Shown: piece after piece, positions 1 through 5,880 of the stretch
How positions within the stretch are numbered: position 1 is the stretch's first letter
How the letters are laid out: each line of letters begins with the position of its first letter
Assembly (NCBI GenBank): GCA_019314005.1
Contig: JAFDAE010000301.1
Span: 1 to 6,020 of the forward strand
Direction: 5' to 3'
DNA length: 6,020 bases
DNA from: Deltaproteobacteria bacterium
Lineage (GTDB): Bacteria; Desulfobacterota; Desulfobacteria; C00003060; C00003106
Notes under the pieces: model-generated
What the model was told of the DNA's origin: nothing
The model's input: only the letters and a program-made list of their open reading frames with translations
Databases searched by the model: none
Made by a program: the position numbers and the translations under genes

Positions 1-1
1 C

Positions 2-157
2 AAGAAAAGCCCGTGTCTTAATTGTCCTCAATATACAGAAAAAAATATCTGTCAGCACGTAGACTACTGTCCAAAGATTGAAGAATATCAGGAGACAGCC
101 GCTGCACACTTCTCGCTTTTTAAGGATGTGGATATAAATTCAATTCTTAAACTTTAG
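2..157 (+). CDS. C-terminal end of an unrecognised Cys-cluster protein (partial, 5' end outside window)
   Basis: An open frame enters from the left edge and ends at TAG 155-157, giving 51 residues. The visible part begins KKSPCLNCPQYTEKN and contains four cysteines, spaced CxxC then two more 9 and 15 residues after the second, followed by an acidic helix-like stretch (KIEEYQET) and a hydrophobic end (NSILKL). Four closely spaced Cys with one nearby His could bind zinc or be redox-active, but I do not recognise the family and assign no function. It lies on the same strand as radC, 115 bp upstream of it, with repeat-bearing DNA between, so co-transcription is uncertain. That it is coding is inferred from the open frame running to the edge and the Cys pattern; at this length, chance cannot be fully excluded. 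Confidence 0.6.
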   Translation, partial: KKSPCLNCPQYTEKNICQHVDYCPKIEEYQETAAAHFSLFKDVDINSILKL

Positions 158-166
158 GTAACTGCT

Positions 167-201
167 CAGGTTCAAAGTTCAGGGGTTCACGGTTCAAGGT
201 T
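167..201. repeat. Degenerate GGTTCAA-type tandem repeat, about 4 units
   Basis: The spacer reads as successive 7-8 base units GGTTCAA, AGTTCAG, GGGTTCAC, GGTTCAAG, all sharing the core GTTCA, then a partial GTT. Units drift by one or two bases. It starts 9 bp after the stop of the upstream gene. GTTCA-rich short arrays of this kind recur between genes in some deltaproteobacterial genomes (recalled, not checked here). No function is assigned. Confidence 0.6.
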
Positions 202-218
202 AAGATGATTTATCCTTA

Positions 219-248
219 TTTGTGTAAATTCGTGTTCATTCGTGGCTA
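219..248. repeat. Degenerate 10-bp-period repeat, 3 units (TTCGTGTTCA-like)
   Basis: Three consecutive 10-base units, TTTGTGTAAA, TTCGTGTTCA and TTCGTGGCTA, keep GTG at the same phase. The block resembles the 'cgtgttcatccgtggc' type of dispersed intergenic element seen in many bacterial genomes (recalled, not checked). It ends 24 bp before the radC start. It differs in sequence and period from the GTTCA repeat just upstream, so two repeat families share this spacer. Confidence 0.5.
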
Positions 249-272
249 AACAATTACAAATTTAATATCCGT

Positions 273-959
273 ATGTCACGTGACAGCATAAAAAATTGGC
301 CTAAATCGGAACGGCCCCGGGAACTCCTTTTGGATAAGGGACCTGAATACGTTTCAGATGCGGGGCTGGTTGCCATATTACTTCGAACCGGCACTCAAGG
401 AAAAAATGCGGTCTCTTTGAGTCGTTATCTATTGCATCATTTTAATGGATTGAGAGGACTCCTTCACGCAACTAAAAAAGACCTAAGCGCTATAAAAGGA
501 CTGGGACCTGCCAAGATTTCACAACTTCTCGCCGTAACCGAACTTGTCAAACGACAGTTAAAAGAGGAACTGATCGATCGGGTCAAGGCGCAAGGCCCTG
601 AAGATGTAGCCGAGTATCTCTCTTTATCAATGGCAAACCTAAAAGAAGAAGTGTTCAAGGTTATCTATATGAACAACGCCAACCTCATACTGTCTGCGGA
701 AATCCTATTCAAAGGAACGATAAACCAATCTGTAGCATACCCACGAGAGATCATAAAACGTGCCTTTGAATTAAATGCCTCCTCGCTCATATTCGCCCAC
801 AATCACCCCTCTGGAGAATCGGGTCCCAGCAAGCAAGATATTTCCCTGACCCGAAAATTAGTCGACGCCTGTCGTGCAGTAGACCTGACTCCGCTTGATC
901 ATATTATCATTACTTCTGACGGATATTTTTCCTTTAAGGAAAATAATATGTTTGATTAA
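273..959 (+). CDS. radC: RadC-family JAB/MPN-domain protein (UPF0758)
   Basis: This is a full-length RadC of 228 residues, the usual size for the family. The N-terminal part has the family's RPRELLLDKGPEYVSD and AILLRTG segments (residues 14-40), then a helix-hairpin-helix-like IKGLGPAKISQL (74-85). The C-terminal half is a JAB/MPN metalloprotease-type domain. Its zinc motif HxH-x7-S-x2-D is intact: H176, H178, S186, D189, with E125 or E126 as the likely upstream acid. The early link of RadC to DNA repair was later withdrawn, so its biochemical role is unsettled; metal binding is predicted from the motif only. ATG 273 is the first ATG after an in-frame stop at 225-227 and gives the expected family N-terminus, but there is no clear Shine-Dalgarno sequence before it. 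The gene appears transcribed alone: repeats lie upstream and a separate promoter follows. I see no terminator hairpin after it. Confidence 0.95.
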   Translation: MSRDSIKNWPKSERPRELLLDKGPEYVSDAGLVAILLRTGTQGKNAVSLSRYLLHHFNGLRGLLHATKKDLSAIKGLGPAKISQLLAVTELVKRQLKEELIDRVKAQGPEDVAEYLSLSMANLKEEVFKVIYMNNANLILSAEILFKGTINQSVAYPREIIKRAFELNASSLIFAHNHPSGESGPSKQDISLTRKLVDACRAVDLTPLDHIIITSDGYFSFKENNMFD

Positions 960-1010
960 ATATCTCGGAGTTTTTGTAAACGCCTTCGGTCACGGGGGAT
1001 GAAAGCCATA

Positions 1011-1037
1011 CTGACAAACGCTTTAAAATAGTATAAT
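1011..1037 (+). promoter_or_regulatory. Probable sigma70-type promoter for the aroF-pheA run
   Basis: CTGACA at 1011-1016 (5 of 6 matches to TTGACA) is followed after 15 bp by a perfect TATAAT at 1032-1037. The 15-bp spacer is shorter than the ideal 17. The -10 is flanked by a direct repeat TTTAAAAT (1022-1029 and 1039-1046, offset 17 bp) in AT-rich DNA, which may be a regulator site or just base composition. Nothing else is evident in the 960-1075 spacer: no terminator for radC and no Phe-rich leader peptide. Confidence 0.5.
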
Positions 1038-1062
1038 ATTTAAAATGTAGCGCACACCAAAC

Positions 1063-1067
1063 AGGAG
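1063..1067 (+). promoter_or_regulatory. Ribosome binding site of the DAHP synthase-prephenate dehydratase gene
   Basis: AGGAG with 8 bases before ATG 1076 supports that start codon. Confidence 0.75.
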
Positions 1068-1075
1068 CAGCGCCC

Positions 1076-2962
1076 ATGATTCTTATACTTAAAAAGAAAA
1101 TTTCTCCGGAGGAAAAAAAACACATCAAAGAGATCCTACATGCGGATGGCTGCATTATCCGTGAGATCGAGGGTACGGAAGAGACGATCATCGGGGCCGT
1201 TGGCAAGGTAAGCAGGGATCTGCGATATTACCAACTCCTTCCCGGTGTGGCCAAAGTAGTCCCTATCTCTAAACCGTACAAGCTGGTCAGCCGCGAAATT
1301 CACCCGGAGGACACCCTGGTCCGCGTAGGCAACGTAGTTGTCGGAGGCGACCGGATCGTGGTAATTGCGGGCCCTTGCGCGGTTGAAAGCCGGCAGCAGG
1401 CAATGACCATTGCCAAGAAGGTCAGGAGATATGGAGCGGTGATGTTTCGAGGTGGCGCATTCAAGCCCCGCACCTCTCCTTATGCTTTTCAAGGGCTGGA
1501 AGAAGAAGGGTTGAAGATTCTTGCTGAGGTACGAGAGGAAACCGATCTTAGGATTGTAACTGAGATGACCTCCCCCGCTCAGGCTGACCTTATGATGAAA
1601 TATGTGGATGTCATCCAGATCGGCGCGCGCAACATGCAAAATTTTGAGCTCCTCAAAGCGGCGGGTAGAACGGGGATGCCGATTCTACTGAAAAGAGGTC
1701 TTGCCGCCACCATTAAAGAGTGGCTCATGGCAGCCGAATATATTCTGTCTGAGGGAAACAATAATGTCATACTGTGCGAACGCGGTATCCGCACCTTTGA
1801 GACCTTTACCCGCAACACCTTGGACCTTACGGCCGTGCCTGTCATCAAAAAACTCTCGCATCTCCCGATTATCATCGATCCAAGCCATGCCACCGGACTT
1901 CGGGAAAAGGTAAGTCCTATGGCGCGGGCATCCATAGCCGCCGGGGCAGACGGATTGATCGTAGAGGTTCATCATGACCCTGAAAAGGCCCTTTCAGACG
2001 GCCCACAAAGCCTGTATCCGGAACAGTTTGAAAAATTAATGCGCGATATCTATGTCATCGCTCCGGTCGTAGGCAAACAAGTCGACTTTTCTTATCTTGA
2101 CAAAGAAACCGTGGTTGAAAAAACAGGCGCTGCGGCACAGGCCGGAAAAACTAAAACCGTCGTATTTCTCGGTGAGTATGGAAATTACAGCAATAAGGCC
2201 TGCACGCAATTTTTTGGTGAATCAGATGCCATATCCATGGTCCCGAAGCCTTCCTTCAGAGATGTATTTGAAGCGGTTAAAAATGGGTCCGCGGATCTTG
2301 GGGCGGTCCCCCTTGAAAATTCTTTGACCGGCAGTATCCACGAAAATTATGACTTCTTGCTTGAATACGATGTCAAAATCGTAGGAGAGATTGTTCTCCG
2401 GATCGTGCACAGCCTTATTGTTTATCCAGGAACAAAAATAGACGATATACGACGCATATTTTCCCATCCCCAAGGATTCCAGCAATGCCACGAGTTTTTG
2501 AAACGACAGGACAACTGGGAAATGATCTCCGTAAAGGATACCGCGACCGGGGTAAAAAGAATTGCGGAAAGCAAGGACCGCTCAGGAGCCGCCCTTGCGG
2601 GCAAGGAGGCGGCTTCCCTCTATGGAATGGAAGTCCTCAAGGAAGGAGTAGAGACCAACCCCCGAAATTTCACCCGGTTTGTAGTAATCGCCAAAGAGAA
2701 GAGAGATACGAGGCCGGGCAAAAAATCCTCCCTTATCTACTCCACCGGAAATATTCCCGGCGCATTGTTCGAAACCTTAAAGATATTTTCAGATAATGGA
2801 ATCAATCTGGTCAAATTAGAGTCCCGCCCCATTCCAGGAAAACCCTGGGAATACATATTCTATGTCGATCTTGAGGCCGATGTCGATGCCACGGAATTCA
2901 AACCGGTACTCGATCAGCTCAAGGAAAAGACCGAATATCTGAAGGTCTTGGGGAGCTATTGA
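1076..2962 (+). CDS. aroF-pheA: Bifunctional DAHP synthase (type I-beta) / prephenate dehydratase with N-terminal ferredoxin-like and C-terminal ACT domains
   Basis: One continuous 628-residue protein. Residues 1-70 match the ferredoxin-like regulatory domain of Thermotoga-type DAHP synthase. Residues 80-341 are the TIM-barrel synthase condensing phosphoenolpyruvate and erythrose-4-phosphate: IAGPCAVES (97-105), FRGGAFKPRTSPY (124-136), LLKRG (204-208), CERGIRTFE (234-242). The expected metal ligands are C101, H271, E297 and D308. A low-complexity linker (342-360) leads to prephenate dehydratase (361-540), which makes phenylpyruvate: PLENSLTGSI (412-421), SHPQGFQQC (463-471), and NFTRF (531-535) with catalytic T533. 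The ACT domain (550-628) has GAL (562-564) and ESRP (582-585), the Phe-binding signatures. No chorismate mutase domain is present, so that step must be encoded elsewhere. Allosteric inhibition by aromatic amino acids is known for both parent families; whether both sensors work here is inference. A promoter and good ribosome binding site precede it, and it heads a run with the next two genes. Synthase-mutase fusions are the commoner arrangement; this pairing is less usual. Confidence 0.94.
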   Translation: MILILKKKISPEEKKHIKEILHADGCIIREIEGTEETIIGAVGKVSRDLRYYQLLPGVAKVVPISKPYKLVSREIHPEDTLVRVGNVVVGGDRIVVIAGPCAVESRQQAMTIAKKVRRYGAVMFRGGAFKPRTSPYAFQGLEEEGLKILAEVREETDLRIVTEMTSPAQADLMMKYVDVIQIGARNMQNFELLKAAGRTGMPILLKRGLAATIKEWLMAAEYILSEGNNNVILCERGIRTFETFTRNTLDLTAVPVIKKLSHLPIIIDPSHATGLREKVSPMARASIAAGADGLIVEVHHDPEKALSDGPQSLYPEQFEKLMRDIYVIAPVVGKQVDFSYLDKETVVEKTGAAAQAGKTKTVVFLGEYGNYSNKACTQFFGESDAISMVPKPSFRDVFEAVKNGSADLGAVPLENSLTGSIHENYDFLLEYDVKIVGEIVLRIVHSLIVYPGTKIDDIRRIFSHPQGFQQCHEFLKRQDNWEMISVKDTATGVKRIAESKDRSGAALAGKEAASLYGMEVLKEGVETNPRNFTRFVVIAKEKRDTRPGKKSSLIYSTGNIPGALFETLKIFSDNGINLVKLESRPIPGKPWEYIFYVDLEADVDATEFKPVLDQLKEKTEYLKVLGSY

Positions 2963-2974
2963 GAGTAGGGAGAG

Positions 2975-3316
2975 ATGATAGACAGCTATAGTTTTGGCTC
3001 AATTACAGTAAATGGGGTTACGTACCGCTCTGATATCAAGATTCTCAACGAGCTGGTCATTCCCAACTGGTGGCGGACTACCGGCCATAAGGTTAAACTG
3101 TCCGAGATATCCGATATTCTTACCGATGATGTCGAAGTGTGTGTAATAGGCCAGGGCGCTTCGGGCCTGATGCAGCCTGCCGCCGACATTGCCCCTGCGT
3201 TGAATGAACGAAATATACTCCTTGTTGTCCAGAGATCCGATCTTGCTGTAACAACATACAATGAGCATGTCCGTGCCGGCAGGTGTGTGGCTGCTGCCTT
3301 TCACCTTACCTGCTGA
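2975..3316 (+). CDS. Mth938-like / DUF498 domain protein
   Basis: A complete small protein of 113 residues that is almost entirely one Mth938-like domain (DUF498; the fold shared with the mitochondrial complex I assembly factor NDUFAF3). Family features visible are the opening IDSYSFGSITVNGVTY with a following D, the NWWRTTGHKV segment (about 31-40), the glycine turn VIGQGASGLMQP (57-68), TTYNEH (about 92-97) and the closing AAAFHLTC, at which family members normally end. Bacterial members have no settled function, and no catalytic residues are recognised. The start is 12 bp after the upstream stop. A purine-rich AGGGAG (2967-2972) lies only 2 bases before ATG, which is unusually close, but the next in-frame ATG would cut into the conserved N-terminus, so 2975 is kept. 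Its TGA stop is in the same frame as the next gene. Confidence 0.9.
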   Translation: MIDSYSFGSITVNGVTYRSDIKILNELVIPNWWRTTGHKVKLSEISDILTDDVEVCVIGQGASGLMQPAADIAPALNERNILLVVQRSDLAVTTYNEHVRAGRCVAAAFHLTC

Positions 3317-3328
3317 CCATTCCGGGCC

Positions 3329-4813
3329 GTGTCCAGCGAACATTGCCTGATCTTCTTCGACAAGAATCGTGGCTATGTAATAAAGGATCTCGGCAGCCTA
3401 AACGGCACCTTTGTCAATAAAAAACAGATCAAGGGTGAAGCCATGCTCCACGACGGAGATGAGGTTGTTGTGGGGAGCGTTCGATGCGTGTTCTTGAGAA
3501 AGGGGCATCCAGACGCTGTTGTTAAAATGGTCGAGTCGGTAGAAGGCGCGCTGCAAACCTATATCCACTCCAAGGTTGCGCCGACGGCACAGGGCAAGTT
3601 TCTACCGGAAAAAAAGATCACCGACGACAAGGCGCTGCGCACCGACTATGAAAAACTACGTGTCACTCACGAACTGCAACAATATATAGGATTCGAGACC
3701 AATATCGACTTGATTCTCGAGCGAATACTCGAGCGCACCTCTGAGTTTCTCACCTATGACAGGGGAGTTATGCTGATGGCTGACGAAAGCGGCAGTCTAA
3801 AGCCCACGGCATACAAGATACGCAAGGGAGAAGACAAACTGATCATCTCCTCTACCTTGATCCGGCATATACAGAAAGAGAAAACAGGCATCCTCTCCTC
3901 TGACGCCTTGGTGGACAACCGGTTCAAGAAGGCCCACTCGATCATTGCGCAGTCCATTCGTTCCACAATGGCAGTACCTATCTTGCACCAGGACGATCTG
4001 CTCGGGATCATAATCATTGACTCGTCCGAAGCTGTGAATGCTTACACCGAAAAGGATCTGCACCTACTTACAAACATCGCCAACCAGACCGCCCAGTTCA
4101 TCAAGAACTCTCAGATGGCAAAGAAGATTGAGAAGGACGCGGCGACCCGCGAACGGTTTCAAAGGCTCCTCTCACCCGACTTAGCCGAAATGGTGGTCTC
4201 GGGCCGGTTAAAGGTGGAAAAAGGCGGTGAGAGCCGTGTGGCCACGGTGTTGTTTGCCGACATACGCGGCTTTACCGCTATGAGCGAAAACATGGAGGCT
4301 ACGGAAGTCCTTCAGATGCTTAACGATTACTTCGAAGTAATGGTCGAGATCGTATTCCGTCACGAAGGAACTGTAGACAAGTTCATTGGCGACGAGATGA
4401 TGGTAATCTGGGGCGCTCCGGTCCCTCACGACGACGACCCGTCCCGCGCCATTCGTGCCGCTCTTGACATGCAATCCGAGCTCGTCGAGTTGAACAAAAT
4501 ACTTATGGCGGAAGGACAGCGCCAAATCCGGATCGGCATCGGAATCAACACCGGGGATCTGGTCGCAGGTTACATCGGCTCCAACCGCACTATGAGTTAT
4601 TCGGTAATCGGTGACACTGTCAATACCGCTTCCAGGCTCTGTTCAGCAGCCAAGGCGGGACAGATCATAGTCTCTGAGAACACCTATAATCAAGCGCGAG
4701 ATGTTTTTGAGGCGGCCAAACTCGAACCGATTCGGGCCAAGGGGAAGTGTAATCCTATCAGGGTGTATAATGTCCTTGGGGAGAAGTCCTTGGCGTCACC
4801 TAAAGGTCTCTGA
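3329..4813 (+). CDS. N-terminally truncated FHA - GAF - class III adenylate cyclase
   Basis: A 494-residue cytoplasmic signalling protein with no membrane segment. Residues 1-57 are the back part of an FHA phosphothreonine-binding domain: SSEH (2-5) and DLGSLNGTFVN (20-30). The front strands and conserved GR arginine are absent. A linker leads to a GAF sensor domain (about 120-260), a short helical region, then the catalytic domain (about 302-483). All class III residues are present: metal-binding D311 (FADIRGF) and D355 (GDE); K351 and S425, at the positions that favour ATP over GTP in the family; and N432 and R436 (VNTASR). It is therefore probably an active cyclase making cAMP; the signal sensed by GAF is unknown. 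GTG 3329 is the only start candidate between the in-frame TGA 3314-3316 and the SSEH motif, and it lacks a Shine-Dalgarno sequence. ATG 3443, preceded by AAGGG, is an alternative that would remove most of the FHA remnant. It could be translated by coupling to the DUF498 gene 12 bp upstream. Confidence 0.88.
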   Translation: MSSEHCLIFFDKNRGYVIKDLGSLNGTFVNKKQIKGEAMLHDGDEVVVGSVRCVFLRKGHPDAVVKMVESVEGALQTYIHSKVAPTAQGKFLPEKKITDDKALRTDYEKLRVTHELQQYIGFETNIDLILERILERTSEFLTYDRGVMLMADESGSLKPTAYKIRKGEDKLIISSTLIRHIQKEKTGILSSDALVDNRFKKAHSIIAQSIRSTMAVPILHQDDLLGIIIIDSSEAVNAYTEKDLHLLTNIANQTAQFIKNSQMAKKIEKDAATRERFQRLLSPDLAEMVVSGRLKVEKGGESRVATVLFADIRGFTAMSENMEATEVLQMLNDYFEVMVEIVFRHEGTVDKFIGDEMMVIWGAPVPHDDDPSRAIRAALDMQSELVELNKILMAEGQRQIRIGIGINTGDLVAGYIGSNRTMSYSVIGDTVNTASRLCSAAKAGQIIVSENTYNQARDVFEAAKLEPIRAKGKCNPIRVYNVLGEKSLASPKGL

Positions 4814-4830
4814 CTGGACCGATCTTGTTA

Positions 4831-5370
4831 TCACCACCCTGGATGAGGGTAGGGGTAATGCCACCAGGGATAATCCCAGTAAGGATAAGGATAGTAATAT
4901 CTCTCTTCTCTTTCCTCCGGCCAGAGATAGATTTCCTTGGCAGAGACCAAGGGGTATGTGTACTTCATTTCACCCAGATCCTGAATTTTCTTTCCTTGGA
5001 CTTCTCCAGCTACCGTAACCATCCTTCCTTGTGTATAGATAGCCACATCCAGGTAACGGGGATCTATGACCAGAAACCTTCCTTCTGAGTAATCTACGTC
5101 CTTTGGCTTTCCACGGACGTCTGCGGGCTTTTGAAGCACTTCAATCATGGTCCCTTCCTGCAAATTGATGGCGCTGATAATCAGTCCGCTCCAGAGTACG
5201 GTTGTGCCCTTATAAGCTTCGGGGTTTTTTGCCACCTCGCTCAAGGTCAGCTCTTCTGATACCCGGTCCCTGATCTCCTTGGAGATTACCGGTGCACAGC
5301 CCGTAAGATAGAAAAAAAGATACCCTGTGAGCACAAGCAACAAACGCGGATACCACTTAGCGGACTTCAT
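4831..5370 (-). CDS. Slp-family outer-membrane lipoprotein with aromatic/proline C-terminal tail
   Basis: A 179-residue lipoprotein precursor. A signal peptide (MKSAKWYPR, then a hydrophobic core) ends in the lipobox LTGC, so C25 should be lipidated. The next residue is Ala, not Asp, which favours the outer membrane. The mature part shows the Slp pattern: PEAYKGTTVLWSGLII, EGTMIEVLQKP, EGRFLVID, LDVAIYTQGRMVTVAGE and a final EIYLW. E. coli Slp is the namesake, a starvation-inducible lipoprotein; the molecular role is not established. The last 22 residues (158-179) are extreme in composition: 8 Tyr, 6 Pro, 4 Trp, 2 His. The frame extends to a TTG at 5397, but ATG 5370 has a near-perfect Shine-Dalgarno sequence and gives a normal signal peptide. 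It is a diverged duplicate of the gene upstream (about half of aligned residues identical) and follows it by 23 bp, so co-transcription is likely. Confidence 0.9.
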   Translation of the reverse strand: MKSAKWYPRLLLVLTGYLFFYLTGCAPVISKEIRDRVSEELTLSEVAKNPEAYKGTTVLWSGLIISAINLQEGTMIEVLQKPADVRGKPKDVDYSEGRFLVIDPRYLDVAIYTQGRMVTVAGEVQGKKIQDLGEMKYTYPLVSAKEIYLWPEEREERYYYPYPYWDYPWWHYPYPHPGW

Positions 5371-5379
5371 TATACTATC

Positions 5380-5386
5380 CCTCCTT
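5380..5386 (-). promoter_or_regulatory. Strong Shine-Dalgarno sequence that fixes the Slp gene start at 5370
   Basis: On the minus strand AAGGAGG lies 9 bases before ATG 5370-5368. It decides against the longer frame beginning at TTG 5397. It lies within the 23-bp gap after the stop codon of the upstream paralogue. Confidence 0.8.
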
Positions 5387-5393
5387 GCAAGCC

Positions 5394-5873
5394 TCAAAAG
5401 GTGGTGAATATCCCCAGAGAAAAGCCCACCCCGCTATCACGTTGCGATTTAACCAGATGAAGCTCTGTGCTTTTTATGACAACATAAGGATATTCCAGTT
5501 CTCCAAGCGGCCTCATCCTTTTTCCCAAAATCTCGCCCGCAGCCGTTACTTTTCTCCCCATGGAATAAATGGCTGTATCAAGATAACCCTCATGCAAAAT
5601 GAGAAATCTACCAATCGAAATGTCCGTATTTTTCGGCCGTCCTCGATAATCTGTCGGCCTCTGAAGCACTTCTATAAGTGTCCCCTCCTTCGTGTTTTTT
5701 GAATTAATGATAACACCCCCTAAAATAACGGTCCTGCCCTTATAAGCATCGGGGCTCCTGAAGAGCATATCCAGGGTGATTTCAGTGTCTAACTCATCTC
5801 TTACTTCTTTGGAAATAACATGGGCGCAGCCAATAATGACTGTTAAGGCCAATATCAAGATTAATTTTTTCAT
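5394..5873 (-). CDS. Slp-family outer-membrane lipoprotein (first of tandem pair)
   Basis: A 159-residue lipoprotein precursor with a compact signal peptide (MKKLILILALTVIIGC). The lipobox IIGC makes C16 the lipidated residue, with Ala at +2, so outer-membrane location is expected. The mature part is Slp-like along its length: SPDAYKGRTVILGGVII, EGTLIEVLQRP, SIGRFLIL, YLDTAIYSMGRKVTAAGE, ELEYPYVVI. It aligns without gaps to the next gene from the lipidated Cys for about 130 residues, about 66 identical by eye, so the pair arose by duplication or by side-by-side acquisition of relatives. It lacks the aromatic tail of its partner and ends in a short SGVGFSLGIFTTF. ATG 5873 is 7 bp after the alanine dehydrogenase stop. 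Only a weak GAG precedes it, inside that gene's last codons, suggesting translational coupling in an ald-slp-slp run. Confidence 0.9.
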   Translation of the reverse strand: MKKLILILALTVIIGCAHVISKEVRDELDTEITLDMLFRSPDAYKGRTVILGGVIINSKNTKEGTLIEVLQRPTDYRGRPKNTDISIGRFLILHEGYLDTAIYSMGRKVTAAGEILGKRMRPLGELEYPYVVIKSTELHLVKSQRDSGVGFSLGIFTTF

Positions 5874-5880
5874 GATGTGC

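Noticed and set aside
219..266. Promoter for radC within the repeat-bearing spacer
   Set aside because: TTTAAT at 261-266 could serve as a -10, but no -35-like sequence lies at suitable spacing.
999..1031. Ten-codon open frame (MKAILTNALK) as a leader peptide before the aromatic-fusion gene
   Set aside because: It contains no Phe, Tyr or Trp codons, and it lies at or upstream of the predicted -10, so it would not be on the transcript.
1136..1975. Several minus-strand open frames of 96-167 codons opposite the DAHP synthase region
   Set aside because: They lie opposite strongly conserved coding sequence, overlap one another and show no recognisable protein features.
3314..3340. TGA 3314-3316 as a selenocysteine codon joining the DUF498 protein to the cyclase
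   Set aside because: The DUF498 family normally ends at HLTC, only a very weak hairpin follows the TGA, and readthrough would still leave the FHA domain without its first strands.
4804..4869. Bidirectional terminator between the convergent cyclase and Slp genes
   Set aside because: The only hairpins are GGTC/GACC (4 bp) and CCCTGG/CCAGGG (4837-4842 with 4864-4869, 21-base loop). Neither is followed by a T run on either strand, and the second lies in coding sequence.
4701..5088. Plus-strand open frames across the cyclase end and Slp gene
   Set aside because: They run antisense to the Slp coding sequence, with atypical composition and no family resemblance.
5371..5397. Longer Slp protein starting at TTG 5397 (188 residues)
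   Set aside because: ATG 5370 has a near-perfect Shine-Dalgarno sequence and gives a standard lipoprotein signal peptide, whereas the extension adds a charged segment before it.
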